Source of the DNA: Chondrilla cf. caribensis
Lineage: Eukaryota; Porifera; Demospongiae; Chondrillida; Chondrillidae
DNA length: 22,500 bases
Reading direction: 5' to 3'
Assembly (NCBI GenBank): GCA_964020155.1
Contig: OZ026566.1
Coordinates: 2,865,789-2,888,288, forward strand
The position numbers and the translations under genes are program-made. This document shows, in pieces, positions 20,745-22,500 of the stretch (within the stretch, counting starts at the first letter, position 1; each line of letters opens with the position of its first letter). The notes beneath the pieces are model-generated. The model did not search any database. It was given only the letters and a program-made list of their open reading frames with translations, and was not told the DNA's origin.

Positions 20745-20948
20745 CACAGTCACTCACAGCACACTACACACAACACTCTACACACACACACTACACACAA
20801 CACTCTACACACTCACACACAACACTCACAGCACACTACACACAACACTCTACATACACACACACTACACACAACACTACACACTCACACACAACACTCA
20901 CAGCACACTACACACAACACTCTACATACACACACACTACACACAACA

Positions 20949-20984
<36 letters not shown>

Positions 20985-21011
20985 CACACACACACACACA
21001 CACTCACACAC

Positions 21012-21050
<39 letters not shown>
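20745..21050. repeat. AC-rich minisatellite with 72-bp higher-order period, then (AC)n
   Basis: The phrase CTCACAGCACACTACACACA begins at 20753, 20825 and 20897, exactly 72 bp apart, with variant ACTC, TACAC and CTCTAC insertions in a dinucleotide background. After about 20940 it becomes simple AC with a few ACAAC/ACTC breaks. Confidence 0.9.
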
Positions 21051-21052
<2 letters not shown>

Positions 21053-21163
21053 TGTCCAACAGACACAGACGGATGATAAACATAACTCTCGTCACCGCCA
21101 AATCGAAGGCATTCGTTCAGGAAAAGTTTGTGCTCGAACCTGCCTATATCAGAGGCGTTGTCA

Positions 21164-21343
21164 CTGGAATTTTGGTCCGGGGACCAAAATTTTCAGCAAT
21201 TTTTCCTAAAAATCTTGGTCCAGGACCGTTTTTTTCAAACATTGTGCTGAAAATTTTGGTCCCCCTTTGAAAATTTTGGTCCTGGACTGTATGTTCAGGT
21301 GGACCAAAATTTTCAGTGTCATTTCTGAAAATTTTGGTCCAGG
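21164..21343. repeat. Nested inverted-repeat cluster of the GGACCAAAATTTTCAG motif
   Basis: The motif GGACCAAAATTTTCAG or its reverse complement CTGAAAATTTTGGTCC occurs about six times in alternating orientation (about 21164, 21180, 21246, 21268, 21301 and 21325). The last two form a perfect 16-bp stem (21301-21316 with 21325-21340) around an 8-nt loop. Related TCCAGGACC and TCCTGGAC phrases mark the junctions. No coding capacity; likely a foldback/MITE-type element or a local palindromic expansion. Confidence 0.8.
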
Positions 21344-21516
21344 ACCATTTTAAATAAATATTATAATAAATAATAGTATAAATAATATGTGACACGTAAT
21401 AGTTCACACAACAGGTCATCAATTTCAGGACAAGAATTAATTTAAAGATATTGTCATGGACAGAAGCAATAAAAATTTAGTCATTTTCAAAGAACAAATA
21501 GCGTTTTGTGTTGATG
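21344..21516. other. AT-rich intergenic region downstream of SRP54
   Basis: Short AT-rich gap between the inverted-repeat cluster and the SRP54 stop. TAAATAATA repeats are seen; no gene. Confidence 0.5.

Positions 21517-22500
<984 letters not shown>

Noticed and set aside
21056..21130. Possible minus-strand exon (FEHKLFLNECLRFGG...) ending at a (GT)n donor
   Set aside because: It has a frame and a donor but no homology and no phase-consistent partner, and an in-frame start is lacking. Too weak to annotate as coding.

Overview
The window is nuclear DNA of a eukaryote, most likely an animal. Its genes are cut into short exons with GT-AG introns and encode animal/eukaryotic cell-biology proteins: a CCDC88/Girdin-type HOOK-domain protein, EAPP, VTI1B, NBR1 and SRP54. 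No bacterial or viral gene organisation is visible. The gene set, the compact introns and the very abundant (AC)n and TACGTACGTA microsatellites suggest a sponge or another early-branching marine invertebrate. That placement is inference; no taxon is fixed by the sequence.

Layout, left to right. 175-9960 (minus): 5' part of a CCDC88-like gene, nine exons rebuilt (283 codons), running off the left edge. Its 5.4 kb intron 1 holds a 25-copy 22-bp minisatellite and a terminal-inverted-repeat element, and a second such element lies in intron 6. 10353-12678 (minus): complete EAPP gene, five exons, 323 aa. 13102-16312 (minus): complete VTI1B-type Qb-SNARE gene, eight exons, 217 aa. 16439-17101 (plus): intronless 220-aa 2-oxoglutarate/Fe(II) oxygenase of the prolyl-4-hydroxylase type, head-to-head with VTI1B across only 126 bp. 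17102-19238: gene-free, with two copies of a diverged repeat and a tRNA-derived SINE. 19239-20547 (minus): NBR1-like autophagy-receptor C-terminus (LIR motifs, amphipathic helix, UBA). The usual PB1, ZZ and FW domains do not fit before the next gene. 21164-21343: nested inverted repeat. 21517-22466 (minus): last three exons of SRP54, entering from the right edge.

Five of the six genes are on the minus strand. They do not form a pathway: the neighbours are housekeeping genes for trafficking (VTI1B), ER targeting (SRP54), selective autophagy (NBR1), transcription-linked regulation (EAPP) and cytoskeletal/signalling scaffolding (CCDC88). Exon models come from family alignment plus splice-site phase: all internal junctions of CCDC88, EAPP, VTI1B and SRP54 keep frame exactly. 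The most notable points are the apparently N-terminally short NBR1, the intronless oxygenase sharing a tiny promoter with VTI1B, and several 5' splice sites lying at the first bases of (GT)n or (GTAC)n microsatellites.
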